Source: Streptomyces sp. DvalAA-43
GTDB taxonomy: Bacteria > Actinomycetota > Actinomycetes > Streptomycetales > Streptomycetaceae
NCBI RefSeq assembly: GCF_900091725.1
Contig: NZ_FMBW01000060.1
Span: 27,711-91,710 of the forward strand
DNA: 64,000 bases
Direction of reading: 5' to 3'
Shown piece by piece: positions 46,199 through 55,234 of the stretch (positions within the stretch are counted from its first letter, which is position 1; the number at the start of each line of letters is the position of its first letter). The translations under genes and the position numbers were made by a program. The notes under the pieces were generated by a model that worked only from the letters and a program-made list of their open reading frames with translations, was not told the origin of the DNA and made no database searches.

Positions 46199-46879
46199 TC
46201 ATGTCGGTGGGTGTGATGTCGTCGCGTTCAGCGCGGTACCGCCATGGCGGCGGAGGTAGGCCAGGACGGCGCGCACGCGGCGGTGGCCGCCGTCGCCGAC
46301 CGACAGGCCGAGTTTGAGGAAGACGTTGCCGATGTGTTTGTGGACGGCGTTGTCAGTGATCACGAGCCGTTGGGCGATGGTCGCGTTGTCGTGACCCTCG
46401 GCCATCAGCGCAAGGACCTCGCGCTCCCGTGCGGTCAGGGCATCGACGGGATCACCGTGTGCCAGGAGTTGGGCGATGACTTCGGGGTCCATGGCGGTGC
46501 CGCCGCCTGCCACACGGCGCAGCGCGTCGGTGAACTCCGCGATGCGGCTCACGCGGTCTTTGAGCAGGTATCCGATGCCGCCTTGGGCGTCGGCGAGGAG
46601 GCGGCCCGCGTATTCCTGCTCCACGTACTGCGACAGGACCAGGACGGGAAGTCCGGGATGGTCGCGGCGGGCCTGGACTGCGGCCCGGATGCCCTCGTCG
46701 CGGAAGGTCGGGGGCAGCCGCACGTCCACGATGGTGACGTCCGGCCGGTGGATCTCGACGGCGGTGAGGAAGCCGGGGGCGTCGGCCGTGATCGCGACGA
46801 CCTCGAAGCCCTGCGAGTTGAGCAGGAGCTCGAGCCCGGATGACAGCAGGACGTTGTCCTCGGTGATGACTACGCGCAC
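46199..46879 (-). CDS. NarL/FixJ-family response regulator
   Basis: A 226-residue regulator. Receiver: MRVVITEDNVLLSSGLELLL, phospho-Asp in DVTIVDVRLPPTF, Lys in YLLKDRV. LuxR HTH: LTAREREVLALMAEGHDNAT then IAQRLVITDNAVHKHIGNVF. The start overlaps the kinase stop by 10 bp, so kinase and regulator are translationally coupled. A slightly unusual insertion (SVGDGGHRRVRAVLAY) sits at the end of the HTH. Confidence 0.93.
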   Translation of the reverse strand: MRVVITEDNVLLSSGLELLLNSQGFEVVAITADAPGFLTAVEIHRPDVTIVDVRLPPTFRDEGIRAAVQARRDHPGLPVLVLSQYVEQEYAGRLLADAQGGIGYLLKDRVSRIAEFTDALRRVAGGGTAMDPEVIAQLLAHGDPVDALTAREREVLALMAEGHDNATIAQRLVITDNAVHKHIGNVFLKLGLSVGDGGHRRVRAVLAYLRRHGGTALNATTSHPPT

Positions 46880-48021
46880 GGAAGCTCCACGGTGATGGTG
46901 GTCGGCCCGCCTGGTGGGCTGCTGATCTTCATGGTGCCGTCCAGAGCGGCGGCGCGGCGGCGCATTCCGTCCAGGCCGGACCCTCGGGCGGCGTCCGCTT
47001 CGCCGGTCCCGTTGTCTGCGATCTGCGCGCAGAGCAACGCGCTGTTGCGGGTCACGCGAACTGAGGCATGGGTGGCCCGGCTGTGTCGGGAGATGTTCGC
47101 CAGTGCCTCGGTGACGGCGAAGTAGACGACTGCTTCGACTGCTGCGGGGATCTCACCGAGCGGGCCGACGTCGATGCGGGTCGGCACTCCGGCCCTGGTG
47201 GACAGGGTGCTGAGCGCGCCGGAGAGGCCCTGGTCAGCCAGCACCGGGGGATAGATGGTGCGGATGACGGAGCGCAGCTCGGTCATCGCGTCCTCGGTCT
47301 CGGCATGAGCCTGTCGCACCAGAGCGGCGGCCCCGTCGGGTTGGTCGGAGAGGCTCTCGCCGGCCACGGCGAGCCGCATCGCAATGGCCACGAGCCGGGC
47401 CTGAGTGCCGTCGTGCAGATCGCGTTCAATCCGCCGGAGTTCCGCACCGTGTGCCTGCAGGACGTCCGTACGTGTTCGGGTGAGCTCGGTGACGCGTTCG
47501 CCCAGTTGCTCCGCGGGCGATGGCGCCAGGACCGCGAGGCAGCACCGGGCGTGCGCTCGGGCAAGCGGCGGGAGGGCGATGGCGGCCAGTACCGCCAGAA
47601 CCACGAGATTCACCAGCCCGAGCAGCAACGCGGTGCCCCAGCCGGTTATGCGAACGCTGACCACGGGCAGCCACGGCGCTGTGGGAAAGGCCCACCACAA
47701 CAGCGTAATGACGGGAGTGAGAGACAGGCAGCCCAGACAGACCAGGGCAAGCGCGCCCGCTGGCAAGCCGGTGACCACCTGCGTCATGAGCCACGCAAGG
47801 TTGCGGCGGGCGGCGCGCGGGCGGGGCTCGACCGACCGTCCCAGCAGCGCCCCGGCGCGCCGGCGATGCTGCTCCGTCCAGGACTGCGTCAACGACGGAA
47901 GGCACAGCAGGGGTGCCGCAGCGAGCGCCACCGCCGCGGACACCAAAGTGGCCAGCAGGTAACGCCCGCTGCGCCATGCCTTGAACCACCATGCGCGGGC
48001 CGCGCCGGGTATGCCGAGCAC
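46870..48021 (-). CDS. NarL-type sensor histidine kinase
   Basis: A 383-residue kinase of the HisKA_3 class. Four to five hydrophobic segments in the first half include LLATLVSAAVALAAAPLLCL and ALLLGLVNLVVLAVLAAIAL. The phospho-acceptor motif is RIERDLHDGTQARLVAIAMR, and the HATPase N-box is TEALANISRHSRAT with DNGTGEADAARGSGLDGM. The N-terminus carries a sensor-kinase membrane domain similar to those in Streptomyces LiaS-like kinases. GTG 48021 is chosen; a TTG 66 bp upstream is possible. Confidence 0.9.
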   Translation of the reverse strand: MLGIPGAARAWWFKAWRSGRYLLATLVSAAVALAAAPLLCLPSLTQSWTEQHRRRAGALLGRSVEPRPRAARRNLAWLMTQVVTGLPAGALALVCLGCLSLTPVITLLWWAFPTAPWLPVVSVRITGWGTALLLGLVNLVVLAVLAAIALPPLARAHARCCLAVLAPSPAEQLGERVTELTRTRTDVLQAHGAELRRIERDLHDGTQARLVAIAMRLAVAGESLSDQPDGAAALVRQAHAETEDAMTELRSVIRTIYPPVLADQGLSGALSTLSTRAGVPTRIDVGPLGEIPAAVEAVVYFAVTEALANISRHSRATHASVRVTRNSALLCAQIADNGTGEADAARGSGLDGMRRRAAALDGTMKISSPPGGPTTITVELPCA

Positions 48022-48180
48022 TTGTCTCGCTTTCCCTTTGTCGTGCAGGAGGACCGTGGGAAGCCCCACCCGATCGACCCTAGACAACCAGTCGACCCTG
48101 CGGCACTACAGGCAGCTGTACCTTTCGTCCGGGCGCCTGCGGTAGCGACCCTCCATCGGATGCCTATCTAGCGTGTGGGC

Positions 48181-49449
48181 ATGAGATTCACAAGCCCGAG
48201 TGCCGTGCCGCGCCCGGACACTTCCGTGTCCGACCAGCCCGATCGGCAGCACCGCCCCACCGGCAAACAGTGGCTGGCTGCCGTTGCGGCCATCCTCGTC
48301 ATTGCAGGCACGGCCGTTGCTGTCCAATTGTCGGCCGACGCACGCGACTCGGCCGCGCCCGGATACGGGCAAGAGGATCTGCGCCGGGACACCGACGCCA
48401 TCGAGGCGCTGGGGGTCACCGGAGTCCAGGCACGCGTGACCACCGGCCCTGGCAGGGACCTGGTCGCCACCAGCGGCGTCGCCGAGGCGGGCACGAACCG
48501 TCCGGTGCCCCGCGACGGCCGCTTCCGGATGGCCAGTACCGGCAAGGCGCTCGTGGCCACCGTGGTCCTGCAACTGGTGGACGAGGGCAAGCTGGCGCTC
48601 GACGACACGGTGGACCACTGGCTGCCCGGCTTGGTGGACGGCAACGGCAATGACGGACGCCGGATCACCATCCGTCAACTCCTCCAGCACACCAGCGGCA
48701 TCCACGACGACGACCTCCCTGGCTACACCACCCCGCAGGAGTACTACGAGCGCCGGTACGACACCTACACACCCCAACAGATCGTCGCGCTGGCGATGAG
48801 GCACCGCCCGGACTTCCCACCCGGCACCGGGTGGAACTACTCCAACACCGGCTACGTCCTGCTCGACTTGATCATCGAGAAGGTCACAGAACGCCCTTGG
48901 CACAAGGAGACCGAGGACCGGATCCTGAAACCGCTCGGCATGGAGCACACCTACCTGCCGGGCAGCACCCCTGCACTCCGGCCTCCACACGCCAACGGCT
49001 ACCAGGTTTTCCCCTCCGGAGAACGAGTCGACGTCACCGAGGTGATCTTCCCCGACCCGGGCAGCTACGTCTCCACCACTGAGGATGTCAACCGCTTCTT
49101 CCAGGCCCTGCTCGGCGGCAAGGTGCTGCCCCGGGCACGGCTGGCCGAGATGCGGGACACCGTCCCGGTCAACAAGGAGATCCAGGCGTTCTGGCCGTAC
49201 GGACGCTACGGCCTCGGCCTGGTCGAACGGCCCCTGTCCTGCGGCGGCAGCTACTGGAGCCACGAAGGAGGCAACGGCGGCTACATCACTCTGAACGGCG
49301 CCACCGACGGCGGCAGGCGCATCGTGACCGTCTCCATGTCCACCGCCCTGGGTGACTCACCCGACAACGCACTCCGACAGGAGCAAGCCGCCAGTATCCT
49401 CGTCGACCACGCGCTGTGCGACACCCCCGGCAACGGGCAAAAGAGGTAA
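48181..49449 (+). CDS. Serine beta-lactamase-fold hydrolase / D-Ala-D-Ala carboxypeptidase-like
   Basis: A 422-residue protein anchored by one N-terminal TM helix (WLAAVAAILVIAGTAVAVQL) with the enzyme outside. Class C-type motifs: SxxK in RMASTGKALVATV, YxN in WNYSNTGYVLLDL, and a third-strand motif HEGGNGG in place of KTG. Related to PF00144 esterases/DD-peptidases. It faces away from the NarL-type two-component genes across 159 bp and may be one of their targets. ATG at 48181; GTG at 48175 is possible. Confidence 0.87.
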   Translation: MRFTSPSAVPRPDTSVSDQPDRQHRPTGKQWLAAVAAILVIAGTAVAVQLSADARDSAAPGYGQEDLRRDTDAIEALGVTGVQARVTTGPGRDLVATSGVAEAGTNRPVPRDGRFRMASTGKALVATVVLQLVDEGKLALDDTVDHWLPGLVDGNGNDGRRITIRQLLQHTSGIHDDDLPGYTTPQEYYERRYDTYTPQQIVALAMRHRPDFPPGTGWNYSNTGYVLLDLIIEKVTERPWHKETEDRILKPLGMEHTYLPGSTPALRPPHANGYQVFPSGERVDVTEVIFPDPGSYVSTTEDVNRFFQALLGGKVLPRARLAEMRDTVPVNKEIQAFWPYGRYGLGLVERPLSCGGSYWSHEGGNGGYITLNGATDGGRRIVTVSMSTALGDSPDNALRQEQAASILVDHALCDTPGNGQKR

Positions 49450-49454
49450 CTACC

Positions 49455-49520
49455 CCCAGACGCCTCATGGGAAGCGCAGATCGGCTCCCGCCGATCTGCG
49501 CTTCCCATGAGGCGTCTGGG
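49455..49520. terminator. Exceptional perfect 31-bp inverted repeat
   Basis: Arms 49455-49485 and 49490-49520 are exact inverted complements with a 4-nt TCCC loop, starting 6 bp after the hydrolase stop. It would form a very stable hairpin and can act as a bidirectional terminator. The length and perfection are unusual even for Streptomyces. Confidence 0.75.
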
Positions 49521-49629
49521 CCGGCCTGCAACTGGGCCCCGTTGCGATCCCGGCCGAGCCCATGGTGGGACAACTGCGTGCTCGCACGGCATGGAGGTGC
49601 CGCCGACTCGGCATGCCGTGTCGGTCCGA

Positions 49630-49876
49630 GCGATGCAGTGCCATCATCAGGGGGATGGGCACGGGCGTCGTCCGGCCGGTGGGCTTCAGCTCGCCCGTCT
49701 CGAGGGCGACGGCGAACTGGGCGATGTTGTCGGCAGTGCTGTTGTTGACGTATAGCCATTGTCCGCTGGTGTCGATGACGAAGTTGGTGGGACCGCTCAC
49801 GCCTTGAGTGGTGTGGCCGATGACGGAGAGCGTCCCTGTCGGGCGGCGGATGTGGTATCCGGTGATGGTCTGTGAG
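49630..49876 (-). pseudogene. Lactonase-family (YbhE-like beta-propeller) C-terminal fragment
   Basis: The minus strand reads GPTNFVIDTSGQWLYVNNST then ADNIAQFAVALETGELKPTG, the last propeller blade repeat of 6-phosphogluconolactonase-like proteins (PF10282: NFxxDPSGxxLYVANxxSDNIxxFxxDxxTGxL). The 5' part is cut off by the IS6 end at 49877. Confidence 0.8.
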
Positions 49877-50299
49877 GGCGCTGTCACGTTGGCTGACAGG
49901 GTGGGAGGATCCTCGGGGTGATCACGGTGGAGGGGGTTGTCCGTGGAGGGCATGTCGCCGTCGTACAAGGGGCACCGGTATCCGGTCGAGGTGATCTCGC
50001 ACTGTGTGTGTCTGTACTTCCGGTTCCCGCTCAGTTTCCGTGAGGTCGAGGAGTTGATGCTGGAGCGCGGCGTGATCGTCTCGTACGAGACGGTCCGCCG
50101 CTGGTGCCTGGCGTTCGGTCTGCAGTACGCCAACGGACTGCGCCGCCGGCGGCCCCGGCCCGGCGGCAAGTGGCATCTGGACGAGGTCTTCATCAAGATC
50201 AACGGTGAGCAGAAGTACCTGTGGCGGGCTGTCGACCAGAACGGCAACGTGCTGGACATCCTGGTGCAGAGCCGCCGGGACACGATGATCCAACGCTGA
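49877..50299 (+). pseudogene. IS6-family element, copy 2, left half only
   Basis: Starts with the IS6 terminal repeat GGCGCTGTCACG at 49877. The transposase frame YKGHRYPVEVISHCVCLYFR, ERGVIVSYETVRRWCLAFGL, HLDEVFIKINGEQKYLWRAV, LDILVQSRRD stops at about 50285, directly fused to group II intron sequence. The Glu region and right end are missing. Confidence 0.85.
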
Positions 50300-50645
50300 C
50301 CGAGTACTGGGCGGCACGGAACCAAAAACGCGGGTTCCCACAGGCGGACAAGAAGTCGCATGTCTGGCTGGCGGCGCGGCAGAGGGGATTGTGTGCCCAG
50401 TGCGGGCTGGATCTGGTTGCGGGGGCGGAATACGAGCTGGACAACGGCCGAGAATGGGCGAGATGGTTCGAATACGGCTCCCACACGCTCAGCGTTCACC
50501 AGAAGACGGACGCAGGTGCCGTTGGCTCCGCTTGGAAGAACCTCGAACTCCTGCACGCCGGCTGCCATCGGCAGCTCCATGCCGGGAACCATGAGAATCG
50601 AAACAACTGCCGCCCACAGCGGTCTGCTTGAGCCGAATGCGCCTA
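50300..50645 (+). pseudogene. Group II intron tail: HNH end of the maturase plus half of domain V
   Basis: PTLTEYWAARNQKRGFPQAD, HVWLAARQRGLCAQCGLDLV and NLELLHAGCHRQLHAG are the C-terminal HNH/zinc region of group II intron reverse transcriptases (CxxC and CHRxxH present; the catalytic HH appears as VHQK). It ends in a stop at 50629-50631 region and is followed by GCTTGAGCCGAATGC (50626-50640), the 5' strand of domain V, without the rest. RT and intron 5' parts are absent. Confidence 0.7.
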
Positions 50646-50768
50646 GCCTCGATCCACCGACCCGTGCCTTGTGGATAACGTCTCGGAAAACGAAGAAGTG
50701 CCTTGTGACCCGCGATGATGGGAGTTCTTCAGGCTTCCAGCACGCACAATCAGCAAGGCACTTCCGAG

Positions 50769-52155
50769 ATGCAAGTTTCTCACACGCGGGCGGCGGTCTC
50801 CGCTGCCTTCGATGACACGAACCTGATCGCGCATGCCGGGCTGGTTCCGGTGATGCGGCTGGCCGAGCGATGCGGTCTGCCCCGGCTGGTGAGGGAGAAC
50901 GTGAGGCTGACCGGGGCGAAGAACGGCGCGGGTGCCTCGGAGGACGCCAAGGTCACCGGCATCGTGGGCGGCATGGCCGCAGGAGCGGACAGCATCGACG
51001 ACCTCGACGTTCTGCGCCACGGTGCGATGTCGGCCGTGTTCGAAGAGGTCCGTGCCCCGTCCACCCTGGGCACCTTCCTCCGCTCCTTCACCCATGGTCA
51101 CGCCCTCCAACTGCACGCGGTACACCGCAGGTTCCTCGGCGAACTGGCCGCACACCCCGTTGCTGCCCGGCTCCGGCGAGAAGGCGTTCATCGACGTCGA
51201 CTCCACCCACAAACGCGTCTACGGCCGCACCAAGCAGGGTGGCGAGTACGGCCGGTTCAAGGGCATCCGCACCCTGCACCCTCTGCTCGCCACGATCTGC
51301 ACCCCCACCTCCCGACCGGTGATCGCCACCGTGCGGATGCGCCGCGGCAAAGCAGCCGACTCCCGGGGCTCCCCGAAATTCGTCAGCGAGGCGCTGGCCA
51401 CCGCCGTCGAGGCCGGCTGCACCGGCATGCGCATCTTGCGCGCGGACTCGCAGTTCTACAACGCCGGTGTCATCGCTGCCTGCCGCCGGTCCGGCGCCCG
51501 CTTCTCCCTCACCACCGGGATGAACCCCTCCATCAAACGGGCCATCCACAGCATCCCCGACACCGCGTGGCAGCAGATCACCTACCCGACCGCGGTACCC
51601 GACCCTGAGACCGGCAAGCTCATCTCGGACGCCGAGGTCGCCGAGATACCCGCCTACACCGCCTTCGCCAGCCGCAAGAAAGGCGACCGGGTCACGGCCC
51701 GGCTGATCGTGCGCCGGGTCCGTGACCTGGCCAAACCCGCCGTCGTCGGCGAGCAGGGCGAGTTGTTCCCAGTCTGGCGCTACCACCCGTTCTTCACCGA
51801 CACCCCCGCGCCGACGCTCAAAGCCGAGCGGGAGCACCGCCACCACGCCGTCGTCGGGCAGGTCATCGCCGACAGCAAAGCCTCCGCCCTGGCCCACCTG
51901 GCGTCGGGACACTTCCACGCCAATGCCGCCTGGCTGATCCTGTGGGCGATGGCCTACAACCTGCTGCGGGCCGCCGGGGCACTGACATCCGCCTTCCACG
52001 CCAAGGCCACCCTCCGCTCCCACCTGGTCCAGGACCCGGCCCGGATCGCCCGCTCCGCACGGCGCGTCACCCTGCACCTTCCGCGCAACTGGCGCTGGCA
52101 AAAAGCCTGGACGCACCTGTTCGACACCGTCCACCGCCCACCCGAACCCGCCTGA
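50769..52155 (+). pseudogene. IS1380-family transposase with one frameshift
   Basis: Full-length except for one frame change near 51153: MQVSHTRAAVSAAFDDTNLI, RLVRENVRLTGAKNGAGASE, AGADSIDDLDVLRHGAMSAV (frame 1); then AFIDVDSTHKRVYGRTKQGG (first Asp), GMRILRADSQFYNAGVIAAC (second Asp), HHAVVGQVIADSKASALAHL and NWRWQKAWTHLFDTVHRPPE (frame 2). The switch occurs at GCACACCCCG. It is either a mutation or, less likely, a recoding site. Its 3' end is nearly identical to 34086-34436. Confidence 0.85.
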
Positions 52156-52319
52156 CAGCCTCTGCCCACCCCGCCCGCCAGGGCTCGACCGGAACCAAAA
52201 CCGTGGAAAAGCTGGGCAGACCAGCGGATGCAGCACGCCCATGCCCATCGGTCGACCCCAAAACCGGCTCAGAAGCCCGTCAGAAGATCACTTCCAGACC
52301 ACGTCGGCGGATCGAGGCT

Positions 52320-52463
52320 AAGCCGACTTCAGAGTCACCCGCAGACGCCGTGCCACTTCCGGAGGCTTGACCTCCTGCTCGAAAAGCTCGGCCGCCTGCA
52401 TCCGCACCGACTTCCGACGCACCCGTCCCGCAACGGTCAGCCCGCCCCCATCCGAATACTTCA
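52320..52463 (-). pseudogene. IS630-like transposase N-terminal fragment
   Basis: Minus-strand VKYSDGGGLTVAGRVRRKSV then RMQAAELFEQEVKPPEVARR and LRVTLKSA-stop is the winged-helix N-terminus of IS630-type transposases. The rest is missing. Confidence 0.6.
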
Positions 52464-52750
52464 CACACCATCGAATACAGCCACCACACCAAGTCCATCG
52501 GGAACCTCGGGAAAGTTCACCCTGACGAGCCGAAGTCAGTAGACGTCGGTAGGGGCGGCAGTGAGTGATCTTTCCCAGGCTGGCGCATCCGGCTTGTGCG
52601 AGGGTGGGACGAGGAATGGCCGACGGGCCGGGAGGGTGAGCAGCAAAGGCGGGAGTCCCTCGATCGCGAGGATCGGGGGACTTCACCAAGCGAGCCAGCC
52701 CGGGGGATCGGGGTGGGCCCTGTTGCGGCACTGGGTGCCGGGTATCCGAT

Positions 52751-53194
52751 TTACGCGGTCGGGTTGAGTTCGGCTTGGCCGAACAGCAGGGCCCAGCCGG
52801 TGGGGAGCTGGTGGAGAATGCGGGTGATCAGGTTGGGGCCGGCGTGGGCGGTGACGGCGGCGAAGACGGATCCGGTGTCCCAGCGGGTGGTGGCCAGGGA
52901 GGCGCCGGAGCGGGCGGCTAGGTCCTTGACGAAGCCCCAGCCTCCCAGCGGCTGGAGGCCGGGGATCTGCGTGGTCAGGACGCGGGCGGCCTCCAAGGGC
53001 AGGCAGGCGGCCAGGTCGACGCGTTCGTCGCCGGTCAGCTGGCGTCCCAGCCCTGCCAGGACCAAGCGGACGACTTCGTCCGCTCGCTCGCGGTTGGGGT
53101 AGGCGCCTTCGTAGCGGACCTTCTCCAGCAGCTGCTCATACGCCGTCGAGTACGGCTGCTTGCGCTCAAGCGGTACGCGCACGTCGGTGATCAC
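52751..53194 (-). CDS. DUF2267-domain protein
   Basis: A 147-residue all-helical protein: YEQLLEKVRYEGAYPNRERA, VVRLVLAGLGRQLTGDERVD, LAACLPLEAARVLTTQIPG. DUF2267 proteins often sit next to Hsp18/RheA or stress genes in Streptomyces. Function unknown. It lies on the same strand as, and 60 bp downstream of, a second DUF2267 gene, and probably forms an operon with it and hsp18. Confidence 0.82.
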   Translation of the reverse strand: MITDVRVPLERKQPYSTAYEQLLEKVRYEGAYPNRERADEVVRLVLAGLGRQLTGDERVDLAACLPLEAARVLTTQIPGLQPLGGWGFVKDLAARSGASLATTRWDTGSVFAAVTAHAGPNLITRILHQLPTGWALLFGQAELNPTA

Positions 53195-53254
53195 TGCGGT
53201 GAATGCCCTTCGTCAAGCCAGGGTCGGGTGGGTGCCGGTGTGCGGCACCGGTGG

Positions 53255-53662
53255 TCAGGTGGGTTGGGGGCGGCCGAAGAGGAGGTCGTAGCCGGCGGGG
53301 AGCTGGAGCAGGATCTGCCCCAGTAGGTCGTCGTCGGCGGTGTCGGCGGCCGTGGACAGCACGGCGCTGACGTCCCAGGTCGCGGTCTGCTCGGTGGCGC
53401 CCTCGATCCAGGCCGCGGTCGCCCGCACGAACCGCTCCGGCGGCAGCGGCTCGGCGCTCTGCAGCGGGTTGAGCAGGATCAGGGCGAATTCCTCCGGCAG
53501 GCGTGCCGCGAGCAGGGCGCGGACCTCGCCGACCAGGTGTGCGCCGAGCAGGGCGAGTACCACACGGGCCGCGCGCTCGGCTTCCTCCACAGTGCCGTAC
53601 TCGCCGCGTTCCTTGACGTGGTCGAGAAACGCTTCGCGTCGCAGTGTCATCTCGGCCGCCAC
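53255..53662 (-). CDS. DUF2267-domain protein
   Basis: A 135-residue relative of its downstream neighbour: REAFLDHVKERGEYGTVEEA, AARVVLALLGAHLVGEVRAL, LAARLPEEFALILLNPLQSA, and the shared ending LLGQILLQLPAGYDLLFGRP. GTG 53662 is preceded by AAGGGG; ATG 53650 is an alternative. The parallel endings of the two (QLPTGWALLFGQ and QLPAGYDLLFGR) point to a tandem duplication followed by divergence. Confidence 0.82.
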   Translation of the reverse strand: MAAEMTLRREAFLDHVKERGEYGTVEEAERAARVVLALLGAHLVGEVRALLAARLPEEFALILLNPLQSAEPLPPERFVRATAAWIEGATEQTATWDVSAVLSTAADTADDDLLGQILLQLPAGYDLLFGRPQPT

Positions 53663-53752
53663 CCCTTCTTGTTCTTCAAACTGCCCACAGGGGTGCGGAG
53701 GACGGGGTGAGGGGGAGATCAGGTGCCCGTCCTCCGCACCTGTCCGGCCGGG

Positions 53753-54184
53753 TCAGCCGGAGATCTCCTTGTGGCCGGTCCCGACGCCGATGGAGATCTT
53801 GCGGGGCTTGGCGCGCTCGGCGATCGGGATGCGCAGGGTGAGCACGCCCGCGTCGTAGTCGGCCTGGATGCGCTCGGTGTCAAGGGTGTCGGCGAGCACG
53901 ATCTGGCGGGAGAAGACGCCCAGCGGCCGCTCGGACAGTTCCATCTGCACGTCGTCGGCCTTCGTCACCGGCCGGCGCTCGGCCTTGACGGTGAGCATGT
54001 TCCGCTCGACGTCGATGTCGATCGCGTCTGCGGTGACGCCGGGAAGGTCGAAGGCCACCACGTACCGGTCGCCCTCGCGGTAGGCGTCCATCGGCATCGC
54101 CGACGGCCTCGACCAGGTCCCCGGGCCCAGCAGCTGCTGCGTCAGCCGGTCCAGTTCACGGAAGGGGTCAGTGCGCATCAACAT
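53753..54184 (-). CDS. hsp18: Small heat-shock protein Hsp20/Hsp18
   Basis: A 143-residue alpha-crystallin protein: N-terminus MRTDPFRELDRLTQQLLG, core PMDAYREGDRYVVAFDLPGV, ERNMLTVKAERRPV, and the GVLTLRIPIAE motif for oligomer contacts. Acts as an ATP-independent holdase under heat stress. Its promoter carries a RheA-type operator and it diverges from rheA, as in Streptomyces albus. Confidence 0.93.
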   Translation of the reverse strand: MLMRTDPFRELDRLTQQLLGPGTWSRPSAMPMDAYREGDRYVVAFDLPGVTADAIDIDVERNMLTVKAERRPVTKADDVQMELSERPLGVFSRQIVLADTLDTERIQADYDAGVLTLRIPIAERAKPRKISIGVGTGHKEISG

Positions 54185-54250
54185 CGTGAAAACACCTCCA
54201 ACAGGTTCAGGCAGTTACTGCCAATGCGCCTCACTGACACTGTTGTAACA

Positions 54251-54269
54251 TGTCATCCAATGGATGACA
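54251..54269. promoter_or_regulatory. RheA operator
   Basis: TGTCATCCAATGGATGACA is a perfect match to the known RheA site TGTCATC-N5-GATGACA. It lies between hsp18 and rheA, so RheA would repress both at normal temperature. Partial extra half-sites (GATGTCGTCA, GATGACAA) follow at 54274-54296. Confidence 0.9.
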
Positions 54270-54312
54270 AACATGATGTCGTCAGCTCGATGACAACCCT
54301 GGGGAGGTGTCC

Positions 54313-54942
54313 GTGACCCCGGCCGACCAGCCGTCCACGACCGGCACCGACGCCCACAGCCCGGCGTCGTTCCTCGCCGCCGCGGCGGCCCTCAACGCCA
54401 TAGACGACGCCTTGCGCGAAGCCCAGCAGGAGGCCCCGAACGCTTCCGATGCCGGGCCGGACCCGGAGCAGGCCCTGGCCTCACTGATGCTGTTGCGGCA
54501 AGTCCGCGAGCAGCTCGCCGGATGGGAGACTGGCCTGATCGAAACCGCCCGCGACACGGGCGCCAGCTGGGCCGACCTCGCCCTGCCCCTCGGCGTCGCC
54601 AGCCGCCAGGCCGCCGAGCGCCGCTACCTGCGCGGCCGCCCCGGCCCTGCCGGGACTACCGGCGAACAGCGTGTGACGGCCACCCGCCAGGCCCGTGCCG
54701 CCGACCGCACCACCGCCGCCTGGGCCCGCCGCAACGCCGCCGACCTGCGCCGTCTTGCCGGCCAGATCACCGCACTCGCCGACCTACCCGCAGCGGCCCG
54801 CCGCCCGCTCAGCGAACTCCACGCGGCCCTCGCCCACGACGACCCCGCCGACCTCATTGCCCCGCTGACCGCCACCCGCCCCCACCTGGCCGCCGCACAC
54901 CCCGACCTCGCCGCTCGGCTCGACACCCTCACAGCCCCGTAG
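54313..54942 (+). CDS. rheA: RheA-type Hsp18 transcriptional repressor
   Basis: A 209-residue protein. GTG 54313 has GGAGG 5 nt upstream. The centre (LAGWETGLIETARDTGASWA then DLALPLGVASRQAAERRYLR) is an HTH-like region with the family-typical ASRQAAERRYLR helix, followed by an Ala/Arg-rich helical C-terminus. Known RheA changes conformation with heat and leaves its operator. Divergent from hsp18 across a perfect RheA site. Confidence 0.87.
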   Translation: MTPADQPSTTGTDAHSPASFLAAAAALNAIDDALREAQQEAPNASDAGPDPEQALASLMLLRQVREQLAGWETGLIETARDTGASWADLALPLGVASRQAAERRYLRGRPGPAGTTGEQRVTATRQARAADRTTAAWARRNAADLRRLAGQITALADLPAAARRPLSELHAALAHDDPADLIAPLTATRPHLAAAHPDLAARLDTLTAP

Positions 54943-55043
54943 TACGAGTCAACGATCCAGCCGCCCGCCGGAGACGCCGGGCCTGGGGTCTTCAGCTGAA
55001 GTCCCCCTCACCCGCAATCCGACGCTTCTTTGAGAATGGAGAA

Positions 55044-55160
55044 ATGGACGCCCAGGAAATCCAGGAACAGCTGCGCCGCGAGCTCGAAGAGCAGGAGCGC
55101 GTCACCCGAGAGCTGGCCCAGGCGATGGAAGAAGCCGCCCGCCGGGACGGCGGAGTCTAA
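55044..55160 (+). CDS. 38-residue charged coiled-coil peptide
   Basis: MDAQEIQEQLRRELEEQERV then TRELAQAMEEAARRDGGV: a single amphipathic helix rich in Glu and Arg. ATG 55044 follows GGAGAA closely. It lies 101 bp behind rheA on the same strand and is closed by a strong terminator, so it is probably the last gene of the rheA transcript. Function unknown; an interaction partner for a stress protein is conceivable. Confidence 0.6.
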   Translation: MDAQEIQEQLRRELEEQERVTRELAQAMEEAARRDGGV

Positions 55161-55169
55161 AGAAGCAAG

Positions 55170-55215
55170 GGCAGGGGCCGACACGTGTCATCCGTGTCGG
55201 CCCCTGCCTCCTTTT
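55170..55215 (+). terminator. Rho-independent terminator
   Basis: A perfect 16-bp stem (55170-55185 and 55193-55208) with a 7-nt loop, followed by TCCTTTTG. It lies directly after the small coiled-coil gene and also faces the end of the convergent SDR gene. Confidence 0.85.
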
Positions 55216-55234
55216 GTGCTCCCTGGTCCACCGG

